This document shows, one piece after another, positions 34,468 to 42,577 of a stretch of 64,000 bases of DNA. A program made the position numbers and the translations under genes. The stretch lies in NCBI GenBank assembly GCA_964647255.1, contig CAZYGI010000003.1:1-64000 (forward strand), given 5' to 3'. This DNA is from CAWJEL01 sp964647255 (GTDB lineage Bacteria > Chloroflexota > Anaerolineae > CG2-30-64-16). The notes under the pieces were generated by a model that was given only the letters and a program-made list of their open reading frames with translations, was not told where the DNA came from and did not search any database. How positions within the stretch are numbered: position 1 is the stretch's first letter; the number at the start of each line of letters is the position of its first letter.

Positions 34468-35679
34468 ATGGAGAACCATCCGCGAAAAATCTTGATCCTG
34501 ACCGCTGACGCCGGGTACGGCCATCGGGCGGCGGCCAACGCCATCGCCGCCGCCCTTGCGGAGCGTTACGGCGACCGCTGCACGGTCACGGTGCTGAACC
34601 CGTTGGAGGACCCCCGGGCGCCTGCGCTGCTGCGCGTGGCGCAGGATGACTACGATCGGGTGATCCTCAAGACACCGGAACTCTACCGGCTGGGATACGA
34701 AGTGAGCGACGGTCCGCTGCCGATTGGCATCGCCGAGCGCGCGCTGGTCGTCATGCTGTACACCACGATGCGTGACGTGCTGCGCCGGCATGCGCCGGAT
34801 GCAATCGTCACCACTTATCCGCTCTACCAGGCGCCGATCTACGCCGTCTTTGCGCTTTCGAGCTGGTATTGTCCGGTGCTCACTGTTGTCACCGATCTCG
34901 CTACAGTGCACGGCCTGTGGTTCAACACCGACGTTGACAAATGTCTGGCGCCGACCGAAGCGGTGATGCAAAAGGCGATCGAAGGCGGGCTGCCTGCCGA
35001 ACGGGTCGAACTCACCGGCTTGCCGGTGAGCCCGGCGTTCGCGCAGGCGGTTGACCCCGCGGACCTGCGTGCACGGCTGGGCTGGCGGACCGACCGGTAC
35101 GTGGCGCTGATGGCCGGCAGCAAACGCGTCACCAGGCTGGAGCCAACCGTGCGCGTCCTCAATCATTCCGGGCTGCCGCTGGAGTTTGCCCTGGTCTCGG
35201 GTGGGGATGAGGCATTGCGGGCGCGCTGGATGGCAGAGGACTGGCACGCACCGGCGCACGTCTACGGCTACGTGGAGGACATGCCGAGCATGATGCTGGC
35301 GGCCGATTTCATCGTGTGCAAAGCAGGGGGACTGATCGTCAGCGAAGCGCTGGCGGCCGGCCTGCCGCCGCTGTTGGTGGAGGCGCTTCCCGGCCAGGAG
35401 ACCGGCAACGTGGATCACGTGGTGCGGGCCGGCGCGGGCGCCTACGCGGAAGATCCTCTCGCCGCGCTGGAAACTGTCTGCCACTGGTTGGTCCACGATG
35501 CCGCCGAGCTGGCCGAGCGCCGGGTGCGTGCCCGGCAGGTGGGCAAACCGGATGCCGCCTTCCGAGCCGCGGAACTGGCCTGGCAAGCCGCCTTGACTGG
35601 TCCGCAACAGCGTGAGCGCCGGCTCACCGCCCAGATTCCGTGGCTGCGCGATCTCGGCGCCAGCCTGGAACACGGATAG
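34468..35679 (+). CDS. GT28-like glycosyltransferase (MGDG synthase / UgtP type)
   Basis: A 403-residue GT-B enzyme related to monogalactosyl- or glucosyl-diacylglycerol synthases. The N-terminal domain has LILTADAGYGHRAAANAI (glycine-rich loop with the GHR characteristic of the family) and DAIVTTYPLYQAP. The C-terminal domain has YGYVEDMPSMM, CKAGGLIVSEALAAGLP and a distal EALPGQETGN donor-binding region. A role in glycolipid synthesis at the inner membrane is likely. It is eight bases after the GNAT gene and preceded by GAGAGG. Confidence 0.85.
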   Translation: MENHPRKILILTADAGYGHRAAANAIAAALAERYGDRCTVTVLNPLEDPRAPALLRVAQDDYDRVILKTPELYRLGYEVSDGPLPIGIAERALVVMLYTTMRDVLRRHAPDAIVTTYPLYQAPIYAVFALSSWYCPVLTVVTDLATVHGLWFNTDVDKCLAPTEAVMQKAIEGGLPAERVELTGLPVSPAFAQAVDPADLRARLGWRTDRYVALMAGSKRVTRLEPTVRVLNHSGLPLEFALVSGGDEALRARWMAEDWHAPAHVYGYVEDMPSMMLAADFIVCKAGGLIVSEALAAGLPPLLVEALPGQETGNVDHVVRAGAGAYAEDPLAALETVCHWLVHDAAELAERRVRARQVGKPDAAFRAAELAWQAALTGPQQRERRLTAQIPWLRDLGASLEHG

Positions 35680-35692
35680 CCCAAGCCGCGGT

Positions 35693-36415
35693 CTATTCCT
35701 GGTCCGGCTGCGGCCAGTCGGCTTGCCGCGCGAGGGCGTCCAGCGCGGCGCTCTGCGCGGCGATTTGCTTGCTCGGCCCTTCGCCGTGCCCGCACACCGC
35801 GGTTCCGATGCTGACTTCGACGGTGAAGACTTTGGCGTGGTCGGGACCCTCCGCTTTTACCGTCCGGTAGCGCGGGGTGATGCCCAACAGCCCTTGCGCC
35901 GTCTCCTGGAGCCGGCTTTTCGGGTCCTTGTCCTCCACCTCTGTGCGGGCGCCGGTCAGCTCCTGCTGCATCATCGGCAGCACCCAATCAGACACGGCGG
36001 GCAGGCCCTGGTCAAGATACAGCGCGCCGACCACCGCCTCGAAGGCCGCGCACAGCGTCGCCGGCCGCTCGCGCCCGCCAGTCTCGATCTCGCCGTGCCC
36101 CATCAGCAGCGCGGGGCCGATTCCCAAGCGCACGGCCAGCCGCGCCAGCGTTTCCCTTCGCACCAGCGCGGCGCGCAGCCCGGTCAACTCCCCTTCCGGC
36201 GCATGCGGAAAGCTCAGATACAAATACTCAGCCAGCAAAAAATCGAGCACGGCGTCGCCGAGGTACTCTAGCCGTTCGTTGTCCTCCGCGTCCAGGTCGG
36301 GGTGCTCATTGAGGTAGGAGCGATGAGTCAGCGCGGCGCGCAGCAGCGCCGGATCGTTGAATTCTAAGAGGTTAGCCGCGGCAAATTTCTGCACAGTCTC
36401 GGTCGGATCAGCCAT
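35693..36415 (-). CDS. rnc: Ribonuclease III
   Basis: A 240-residue double-strand-specific endoribonuclease that processes rRNA and structured mRNA. The signature NERLEYLGDAVL is at residues 46-57 and a C-terminal dsRNA-binding domain is at about 165-230 (DPKSRLQETAQ, KVFTVEVSIG, SKQIAAQSAA). Of the four metal-binding acids, Glu47/Glu50, Asp54 and Glu126 are present, but the position three residues before Glu126 (usually Asp) is Ala123 in TLCAAFEAVVGA. It is divergent from ftsY across a shared promoter region. Confidence 0.93.
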   Translation of the reverse strand: MADPTETVQKFAAANLLEFNDPALLRAALTHRSYLNEHPDLDAEDNERLEYLGDAVLDFLLAEYLYLSFPHAPEGELTGLRAALVRRETLARLAVRLGIGPALLMGHGEIETGGRERPATLCAAFEAVVGALYLDQGLPAVSDWVLPMMQQELTGARTEVEDKDPKSRLQETAQGLLGITPRYRTVKAEGPDHAKVFTVEVSIGTAVCGHGEGPSKQIAAQSAALDALARQADWPQPDQE

Positions 36416-36452
36416 CCGATAACTCCGTTCGAAGATAAATCAGGCTATCGCC

Positions 36453-36480
36453 AGTATAACACGAGTAACCGGCTTTGTCA
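36453..36480 (-). promoter_or_regulatory. rnc promoter, overlapping the ftsY -35
   Basis: On the minus strand TGACAA (36475-36480), 16 bases and TATACT (36453-36458), with a leader of about 31 bases to the ATG at 36415. The -35 is the same six base pairs used by the + strand promoter. Confidence 0.6.
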
Positions 36481-36503
36481 TTCCACACCGGCTCGTGTAT
36501 AAT
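36475..36503 (+). promoter_or_regulatory. ftsY promoter, near consensus
   Basis: TTGTCA (36475-36480), 17 bases and TATAAT (36498-36503). Transcription should begin near 36510, about 147 bases before the GTG start. Confidence 0.8.
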
Positions 36504-36527
36504 CCGCGCAGATTCGCTGTAGAGACG

Positions 36528-36556
36528 ACCCCAGCCGGCATCGGTCTGGGGTTTTT
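36528..36556 (+). terminator. Intrinsic terminator/attenuator in the ftsY leader
   Basis: The stem ACCCCAG-CCG pairs with CGG-(T)-CTGGGGT around a GCAT loop and is followed by TTTTTG. It lies about 18 bases after the predicted start of transcription, so most transcripts could end there. Confidence 0.6.
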
Positions 36557-36610
36557 GTCGCAACCAACACAGATCTGCGAAAGCAAAAACAGGAATCGGA
36601 TCAATCAGTT

Positions 36611-36640
36611 CCATCTGCGTGATCTGCGTTCTGTCTTCTG
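36611..36640. repeat. 'ATCTGCGTTCTG' repeat in the ftsY leader
   Basis: ATCTGCGTGATCTGCGTTCTG-type sequence here matches the arms of the inverted repeat after ftsY (37603-37709). It belongs to a dispersed family that flanks this gene on both sides. Confidence 0.65.
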
Positions 36641-36656
36641 GATCAAGGAGTGGGCA

Positions 36657-37604
36657 GTGTTTGGGCTTTTTCGCAAGACACCGGCGCAGCAAGCCGAGGA
36701 TGACGCCAAGATTCAGGCCAGCCTTTCCAAGACCCGCCAGGGGTTCTTTGGCCGCATCGGCAGCCTGTTTCAGGCCAATGAGATCACCGACGAGCTCTGG
36801 GACGAGCTCGAAGAGCTGTTGATCCAGGCTGACCTGGGCATCAACACCGCCTCGCATCTCGTCGAGCAATTGCGCGAGCGCGTGACGCGCGAACGGCTGA
36901 AACGAGTCGAGGATGTGCGCGCTGCGCTCAAGGATGAGCTGGTCAAGCTGCTCACCTACCCGCCGCTGACAAACATGGATGAGCAGCGCATGTTGACCGT
37001 GGTCCTGGTCGTGGGCGTCAACGGCTCCGGCAAAACGACCTCGATCGCCAAGATGGCGAAATACTACCGGGAGCGCGGCAAACGGGTCGTGCTGGCGGCT
37101 GCGGACACCTTCCGCGCGGCGGCGATTGACCAACTCAAGATCTGGGGGGAGCGCGTGGGCGTGGATGTGATCGCCCAGGCGCCGGGCGCCGACCCCGGGG
37201 CAGTCGTCTTCGATGCCATCCGCGCCTGCCAGGAGACGCGCAAGGCGGAGCTGCTGATTGTGGACACCGCGGGCCGGCTCCACACCAAATTCAACTTGAT
37301 GAAAGAACTGGAGAAGGTGCGGACGGTCTGCGCCCGGCAGGTGCATGATGCACCGCACGAGACGCTGCTCGTGCTCGACGCCACCACCGGTCAGAATGCA
37401 ATCAGCCAGGCTAAATCGTTCAAGGAGACCGCGCAGGTCACCGGCATCATCCTGACGAAGCTCGACGGCACGGCCAAGGGCGGCATTGTGTTTGCCATCG
37501 AGCAGGAGCTGGGGCTGCCGGTCCGCTTCGTCGGCACCGGCGAAAAGGCCGATGACTTCGCCGAGTTCGACCCACGGGCATTTGTTGACGGCATTCTGGC
37601 ATAG
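36657..37604 (+). CDS. ftsY: Signal recognition particle receptor FtsY
   Basis: A 315-residue SRP receptor GTPase that docks ribosome-nascent-chain complexes at the membrane. An N domain (helical, about residues 15-95) precedes the G domain with VVGVNGSGKTTSIAK (G1), AADTFRAAA, VDTAGRLH (G3), TKLDGTAKGG (G4) and a C-terminal VGTGEKADDFAEFDP. The start is GTG 36657, six bases after AAGGAG, giving VFGLFRKT, a typical short N-terminus without an acidic A domain. Confidence 0.95.
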   Translation: MFGLFRKTPAQQAEDDAKIQASLSKTRQGFFGRIGSLFQANEITDELWDELEELLIQADLGINTASHLVEQLRERVTRERLKRVEDVRAALKDELVKLLTYPPLTNMDEQRMLTVVLVVGVNGSGKTTSIAKMAKYYRERGKRVVLAAADTFRAAAIDQLKIWGERVGVDVIAQAPGADPGAVVFDAIRACQETRKAELLIVDTAGRLHTKFNLMKELEKVRTVCARQVHDAPHETLLVLDATTGQNAISQAKSFKETAQVTGIILTKLDGTAKGGIVFAIEQELGLPVRFVGTGEKADDFAEFDPRAFVDGILA

Positions 37605-37709
37605 ACCATAGAACGCAGATGACGCCAATTTGCCAGATTAACCTGACTGAGAGTCAATAGACGATCATCCGGTTGATCAGTTGTCTCAGCGTTATCTGCG
37701 TTCTGGTCT
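37603..37709. repeat. Inverted-repeat element after ftsY
   Basis: Arms 37603-37625 (AGACCATAGAACGCAGAT...) and 37689-37709 (...ATCTGCGTTCTGGTCT) are complementary with two or three mismatches and enclose about 63 bp. The left arm overlaps the ftsY stop codon. It may serve as a terminator or be MITE-like debris. Confidence 0.7.
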
Positions 37710-37721
37710 TCGATTTGCCTT

Positions 37722-38189
37722 TCAGCCGACCTTCTCCACCAGGTAGAACTGGATCCCCATCTGCTGGATCTGCTCCAACTGGGTTTCGGCCCAATCCAGG
37801 TGCTCCTCTTCATCCTTGAGGATGCTTTCCAGCATGGCGCGGGTGCCGTTGTCACCCACCTGGACCGCCAGCGCGACGGCGTCGTTATAACCCTTGACGG
37901 CCACCTGCTCGGCTGCCAGGTCGTTCTGGAGTTGCGTCAGCACGTCCGCGCCGATGTGCACCGGGTTGAGCTTGCTCACGACGGGCCGGCCCTCGAGAAA
38001 CAGCAGGCGGGCGATGTGCATCTCCGCGTGCTTCATCTCGGTCATCGCACGCTTTTCGATCGCCTCGTGCAGCTCGCCGTAACCCCAGTTGGCGCACATC
38101 TCGGAATGCACCATGTACTGGCTGATCGCAGTAAGCTCGTCGGCGAGCAAAGCATTCAACGTTTCGATAATCTTGTCGTTGCCTTTCAT
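37722..38189 (-). CDS. bfr: Bacterioferritin
   Basis: A 155-residue four-helix iron-storage protein. Ferroxidase ligands are visible: Glu18 in LADELTAISQY, Glu and His in TEMKHAEMHIARLLFLEG, and Glu and His in LKDEEEHLDW. The Met of EMKHA that binds inter-subunit haem in the family is retained. The ATG at 38189 follows AGGAGC. It stores iron and limits iron-driven oxidative damage, which fits an organism rich in FeS enzymes. Confidence 0.93.
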   Translation of the reverse strand: MKGNDKIIETLNALLADELTAISQYMVHSEMCANWGYGELHEAIEKRAMTEMKHAEMHIARLLFLEGRPVVSKLNPVHIGADVLTQLQNDLAAEQVAVKGYNDAVALAVQVGDNGTRAMLESILKDEEEHLDWAETQLEQIQQMGIQFYLVEKVG

Positions 38190-38250
38190 ACGATGCTCCT
38201 TTGAATGAATGGATATACGGGGAAGCGAGCCGCCAGCAGACAAGGCGATC

Positions 38251-38290
38251 CTCAGCGTCTCCGTGTCTCCGCTTTTTCTGCGCCTCAGCC
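38251..38290. repeat. Dispersed simple repeat ('CTCAGCGTCTCCGTGTCTCCGC' type)
   Basis: A repeat-like stretch between bfr and glnS reaching into the last codons of glnS. Such sequences are common intergenic repeats in environmental genomes. I see no hairpin with a T-tract. Confidence 0.5.
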
Positions 38291-39970
38291 CCTCTTCTCC
38301 GTCTTGGCCCAGGTATCGCGCAGGCCCACCGTTCGGTTGAACACTGGCCGGCCGGGAGTCGAATCCGGGTCCACGCAGAAGTAGCCTGTGCGCAAGAATT
38401 GATACCGCGCCCCAACCGGTGCATCGGCCAGGCCGGGCTCGACCTTGCAGCCGGGCAGCACCACCTCTGAGTTCGGGTTGAGGTTGGCGGTGAAATCCTG
38501 CCCCGCCGGCGCGTCGGTGGGGTCGGCTTTGGTGTACAGGTAATCGTACAGACGCACTTCGGCGTCCACGGCGTGGCTGGCCGAGACCCAGTGGAGCGTC
38601 CCCTTGACGATCCGCCCGTCCGGTGTGGCGCCGCCGCCCGACTCCGGGTCATAGGTGCAGTGCAGCTCGACCACATTCCCGGCTGCATCTTTGACCGCCT
38701 CGCGGCACCTGATGTAGTAGCCGTGCTTCAGACGCACCTCGCGGCCCGGCCCCAGGCGGAACCAACCCTTGGGTGGGTCTTCGCGATAGTCGTCGGCTTC
38801 GATGTAGAGCTCGCCGGAGAACGGCAACTGCCGCGTGCCTGCGGCCTCGTCCTCCGGATTGTTCTGTGCGGTCACCCACTCGACCGCCCCCGCCGGCCAG
38901 TTCTCGATGACGACCTTGAGGGGGTTGAGCACCGCCATGACGCGCTGGGCGCGCTTGTTGAGGTCCTCGCGCACGCAGTGCTCCAGCAGTTGAATCTCCA
39001 CAACGGTGTTCGCCTTGGACACACCGACCCGGTTCATGAAGTCGTTGATGGCCTCCGAAGTGTAACCGCGGCGGCGCAGCCCGACCAGCGTAGGGAAGCG
39101 CGGGTCGTCCCAACCGCGCACCAACCCCTCCGTGACCATCCGGCGCAGATTCCGCTTGCTGAGCACGGTGTAAGTCAGCTCGAGCTTGGCGAACTCGATC
39201 TGCTGCGGGCAGTAAATGCCCAGCTCGTTGCAGAACCACTCGTACAGCGGCCGATGCTCCTCGTAGGCCAGATCGCACAGTGAATGGGTGACGCCCTCGA
39301 TCGAGTCGCTCTGGCCGTGCGCCCAATCGTACATCGGATAGATGCACCAGGTGTTCCCCGTGCGATGGTGCTCGGCGTGCAGGATGCGGTACATCACGGG
39401 GTCGCGCATGTTGAAGTTCGGGTGCGCCATGTCAATCTTGGCGCGCAAGGTGCGCGCACCGTCGGGAAACTCACCGTTCTTCATGCGCTCGAACAGATCA
39501 AGATTTTCTTCGACGGATCGCTCGCGCCAGGGGCTGTTCTTGCCCGGCTCCGTGAGGGTGCCGCGATATTCCCGCAACTGCTCCGCGGTAAGATCGCACA
39601 CGTACGCCCTGCCCTTGCGGATAAGATCTTTCGCCCACGCGTAAAGCTGCTCGAAATAATCCGAGGCGAAAAAGAGGCGGTCTTCCCAGTCCCAGCCGAG
39701 CCAACGGATGCTTTCCATGATCGCATCCACAAACTCGGTTTCCTCTTTCACCGGGTTGGTGTCGTCGAAGCGGAGGTTGCACTTGCCGCCGTAATCGCGC
39801 GCCAGGCCGAAGTCAATGGCGATGGCCTTGGCGTGGCCGATGTGCAGATAGCCGTTCGGTTCCGGCGGGAAGCGCGTGTGCACCCGGCCGCCGAAGCGCC
39901 CGGAACGGATGTCTTCCTCCACGGCTTCACGGATGAAATCTTTCGCTGAACTTGCTTCCTCAGTGGGCAT
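38285..39970 (-). CDS. glnS: Glutaminyl-tRNA synthetase
   Basis: A 561-residue class I aminoacyl-tRNA synthetase that charges tRNA-Gln. The HIGH motif is in FPPEPNGYLHIGHAKA, the KMSKR-like motif is VLSKRN, and GlnRS-specific sequence includes LRFDDTNPVKEE, YDWAHGQSDSIEGVTHSLC and a C-terminal beta-barrel anticodon domain. ATG 39970 was chosen because the preceding codons are not family-like. A cognate tRNA-Gln(CTG) gene is 7.5 kb away. Confidence 0.96.
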   Translation of the reverse strand: MPTEEASSAKDFIREAVEEDIRSGRFGGRVHTRFPPEPNGYLHIGHAKAIAIDFGLARDYGGKCNLRFDDTNPVKEETEFVDAIMESIRWLGWDWEDRLFFASDYFEQLYAWAKDLIRKGRAYVCDLTAEQLREYRGTLTEPGKNSPWRERSVEENLDLFERMKNGEFPDGARTLRAKIDMAHPNFNMRDPVMYRILHAEHHRTGNTWCIYPMYDWAHGQSDSIEGVTHSLCDLAYEEHRPLYEWFCNELGIYCPQQIEFAKLELTYTVLSKRNLRRMVTEGLVRGWDDPRFPTLVGLRRRGYTSEAINDFMNRVGVSKANTVVEIQLLEHCVREDLNKRAQRVMAVLNPLKVVIENWPAGAVEWVTAQNNPEDEAAGTRQLPFSGELYIEADDYREDPPKGWFRLGPGREVRLKHGYYIRCREAVKDAAGNVVELHCTYDPESGGGATPDGRIVKGTLHWVSASHAVDAEVRLYDYLYTKADPTDAPAGQDFTANLNPNSEVVLPGCKVEPGLADAPVGARYQFLRTGYFCVDPDSTPGRPVFNRTVGLRDTWAKTEKRG

Positions 39971-40012
39971 ACAAAACAGGCTCCTTCCCCGTCCCAAAAC
40001 AGATGATAGCGG

Positions 40013-40042
40013 ATTTTAGCACGCGCGAGACGCCTGCGGCAA
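40013..40042 (-). promoter_or_regulatory. glnS promoter
   Basis: On the minus strand TTGCCG (40037-40042), 18 bases and TAAAAT (40013-40018). Confidence 0.5.
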
Positions 40043-40094
40043 ATCCGCCCAGGCGCGATGACTTTCCCCGGAATACGACAGATTGTCGAATACC

Positions 40095-40103
40095 TGCTAC
40101 AAT
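40095..40103 (+). promoter_or_regulatory. Extended -10 promoter of the nucleotidyltransferase gene
   Basis: TGCTACAAT (TG at 40095-40096, TACAAT at 40098-40103) without a good -35. The leader is about 30 bases and contains AAAGGAG (40125-40131). Confidence 0.5.
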
Positions 40104-40140
40104 AGCTGTGCTTGTATCCCCTGCAAAGGAGCATTGACGC

Positions 40141-41058
40141 ATGTCCGATCCAACTCTGGTCGTTCTCGCTGCTGGCATCGGAAGCCGTTACGGCGGGCTG
40201 AAGCAAGCTGACCCCGTCGGCCCGAACGGCGAGCTGATCATCCACTACTCAGTCTACGACGCGCTGCGCGCCGGCTTCGGCAAGGTCGTCTTCCTGATCC
40301 GGAAAGACATCGAAGCGGCGTTCCGCGAGCGCATCGGCCACGCCATCGAGCAAAAGACCGACGTGACCTACGCATTTCAGGAGCGCGACGCCCGCCTGCC
40401 CGCGGGATTTGTCGCGCCGGCGGACCGGGCCAAACCCTGGGGCACCGGCCACGCGGTGCTCTGCTGCCGCGATGCCGTGAAGACCAATTTCGCCGCGATC
40501 AACGCCGATGACTTCTACGGCGCTGCGTCTTATGTCGCTCTGGCGGATTATCTCAAGCGCGCACAGGACACGCCGACGGCGCACGCCTACGCCATGGTCG
40601 GCTACGTCCTCCGCAACACGCTGTCTGAGCACGGACACGTGGCGCGCGGGGTGTGCCAGGTCGGGCCGGACGGCTATCTGCGCGGCATTCAGGAACGCCT
40701 ACACATCGAGCCGAGCGAGGAGGGCGTCCGCTTTAAGAACGACGACGGGAGCTGGACGCCGGTGCCGGACGACAGCCCCGTGTCCATGAACATGTGGGGG
40801 TTCACCCCCAGCGTTTTCGACGAGCTGGAGGCGCGCTTCCCGGCCTTCCTGGAACGCGCGACCGGCAACCCGAAGGCTGAGTTCCTGCTGCCGGCCATCG
40901 TCGGCGAGATGGTGGCGGAGGGTCACACGCGCGTGCGCGTGCTGCCGACGCCGGAAAAATGGTTCGGCGTCACCTACCAGGCCGACCGCCCGCGCGTCCA
41001 GCAAGCCGTGGCCGCGCTGATCGCCCAGGGACGGTATCCTTATCAACTGTGGGGTTGA
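40141..41058 (+). CDS. Sugar-phosphate nucleotidyltransferase-like protein
   Basis: A 305-residue NTP-transferase-fold protein. The N-terminal LVVLAAGIGSRYGGLKQ contains the GxGxR-type nucleotide loop, INADDFYG supplies the metal-binding Asp pair, and GTGHAVLCC matches the base-binding region of GlmU/RmlA-like enzymes. Substrate sugar and nucleotide are unknown. It is monocistronic, and a strong hairpin follows. Confidence 0.85.
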   Translation: MSDPTLVVLAAGIGSRYGGLKQADPVGPNGELIIHYSVYDALRAGFGKVVFLIRKDIEAAFRERIGHAIEQKTDVTYAFQERDARLPAGFVAPADRAKPWGTGHAVLCCRDAVKTNFAAINADDFYGAASYVALADYLKRAQDTPTAHAYAMVGYVLRNTLSEHGHVARGVCQVGPDGYLRGIQERLHIEPSEEGVRFKNDDGSWTPVPDDSPVSMNMWGFTPSVFDELEARFPAFLERATGNPKAEFLLPAIVGEMVAEGHTRVRVLPTPEKWFGVTYQADRPRVQQAVAALIAQGRYPYQLWG

Positions 41059-41078
41059 GCGAAAGCGCGAAACAACAA

Positions 41079-41118
41079 GGGGGGTGTTTGGGCCGCGCCG
41101 GCGGCCCAAACACCCCCC
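41079..41118 (-). terminator. GC-rich 18-bp terminator hairpin between convergent genes
   Basis: A perfect 18-bp stem (41079-41096 with 41101-41118) has a 4-base loop. On the minus strand it is followed by TTGTTGTTT, so it best serves the WD40 gene, but it may act in both directions. Confidence 0.75.
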
Positions 41119-41137
41119 GCAAAAAACCACCACTTCC

Positions 41138-42361
41138 TCAGTTGATCTTCCACAGTCTGATCGAGCCGTCTGCGCTGCCGCTCGCCAGCAGGGCGCCGTC
41201 CGGCGATATTGCGACGCTGCGCACCGCCTCGCCGACTTCCTGAACAACGCGCACCCGCTGACCTGTCTGCACGTTCCAAAGCATCGCGGCGCCATCCTGG
41301 CCGCCCGAGGCGAGCAACTGTCCGTCTGGCGAGAAAGTTACGCTGGTCACCCAACTGCTGTGGCCACGCAGGGTCCGCACTTTGCGGCCTGTGCCCGCAT
41401 CCCATAGCGTGATGTTGTTGTCTGCGCCGGCGGAGGCCACCAGCGTGCTGTCCGGCGAGAAGGCCACCCCCAGCACTGAGTCCTGGTCATGCAACAGCTC
41501 ATGCAGCGGCTGATGGGCTGCGACGTCCCAGAGCATCACCTTGCCATTCCGCCATCCGACGGCCAATGTCCGCCCATCCGGCGAGAAGGACAAGCTGCGC
41601 ACCACCGCGGCCGATCGGTACAGGAGTTCCGCCTCATAGCCGCCGGCCATCGTCCAGATCATGATCGCGCCGTCAGCCGAGCCGGAGGCCAGCGTCTTGC
41701 CATCGGGCGAGAAAACTACGCTGAGCACCTTGCCGGTGTGCCCCGTCAAAGTAAGCACCGGCAAATCCTCGCCGACGGCAAAGAGCGAAATTGACCCGTC
41801 GCTGTTTCCCGACGCCAACAGGGCGCCGTCCGGGGAGAACGCGACGCTCAGCGCCTGGCTACCCGCATCGCGGAAAGTGTACGTCTCCTCGGCTGCAGAG
41901 ACGCTCCAAATCTTGACCGTCCGGTCGTCGCTGCCGGACGCCAGCGTTTTCCCGTCGCTCGAAAATGCCAGGCCGGCAACGCACCGGGTGTGACCCTGCA
42001 GCATCCGCGGAAGATAGTCGGGGCTCAGGCTAAGCTGAGCGACGCCGTAGGAACGCCATGTCCCATCTACCTGCTGCAGATATACATCCCCGTCGTACCG
42101 CAGCCATGGCGCGTCGGCGAGCTCCTGCAACTTGACCGACACGTGTACTGTCGCAAAGGCATCGTCCCGCGATGCGAGCGTGTACTTTGCTTCTCGGTAC
42201 GCGCCGTAACCTTGCTGGAAGGCCCACGTTTCAAGTGCCGCCTGCGCACCTTCACGCATACCCGGGGTAAGATCCGAGGATCGTTGGGAAGAGATACCGC
42301 CGCACCCGCTTACTACAAGTGCGATAACAACCAGAAGGAGAAGTACTGTCTTGCGACACAT
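41138..42361 (-). CDS. WD40-repeat lipoprotein (seven-bladed propeller)
   Basis: A 407-residue lipoprotein: CRKTVLLLLVVIALVVSGCGG gives a lipobox with the mature Cys in SGC. After a domain of about 110 residues come seven WD40 repeats, each with the bacterial pattern (V)AFSPDGxxLASGSxDGxxxxW. Seven repeats close one beta-propeller, a protein-interaction platform on the outer face of the membrane. The partner is unknown. AAGGAGG sets the start at 42361. Confidence 0.88.
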   Translation of the reverse strand: MCRKTVLLLLVVIALVVSGCGGISSQRSSDLTPGMREGAQAALETWAFQQGYGAYREAKYTLASRDDAFATVHVSVKLQELADAPWLRYDGDVYLQQVDGTWRSYGVAQLSLSPDYLPRMLQGHTRCVAGLAFSSDGKTLASGSDDRTVKIWSVSAAEETYTFRDAGSQALSVAFSPDGALLASGNSDGSISLFAVGEDLPVLTLTGHTGKVLSVVFSPDGKTLASGSADGAIMIWTMAGGYEAELLYRSAAVVRSLSFSPDGRTLAVGWRNGKVMLWDVAAHQPLHELLHDQDSVLGVAFSPDSTLVASAGADNNITLWDAGTGRKVRTLRGHSSWVTSVTFSPDGQLLASGGQDGAAMLWNVQTGQRVRVVQEVGEAVRSVAISPDGALLASGSADGSIRLWKIN

Positions 42362-42419
42362 TGCCGGGCACCTCCTTTCCGCGCGAGGCAGCTCACGCGT
42401 TTCGTCCGTACCCATTTCC

Positions 42420-42449
42420 ACAATACACCCTTTCACAGATGCCTGTCAA
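42420..42449 (-). promoter_or_regulatory. Promoter of the WD40 lipoprotein gene
   Basis: On the minus strand TTGACA (42444-42449), 18 bases and TATTGT (42420-42425), with a leader of about 50 bases. Confidence 0.65.
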
Positions 42450-42508
42450 GCGCCTTTTGATACAGACGCGCCCTCAAAAACAAGAAGACCGAGCGCGGCC
42501 CGACGCAT

Positions 42509-42537
42509 TTGCTCCAATCCGGCTGTCGCGCTATGAT
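42509..42537 (+). promoter_or_regulatory. xylB promoter
   Basis: TTGCTC (42509-42514), 17 bases and TATGAT (42532-42537). The leader of about 35 bases contains AGGAGG. Confidence 0.6.
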
Positions 42538-42577
42538 GCAATTACGCTTTCTGACTCGACACAGGAGGGATGCCCCC

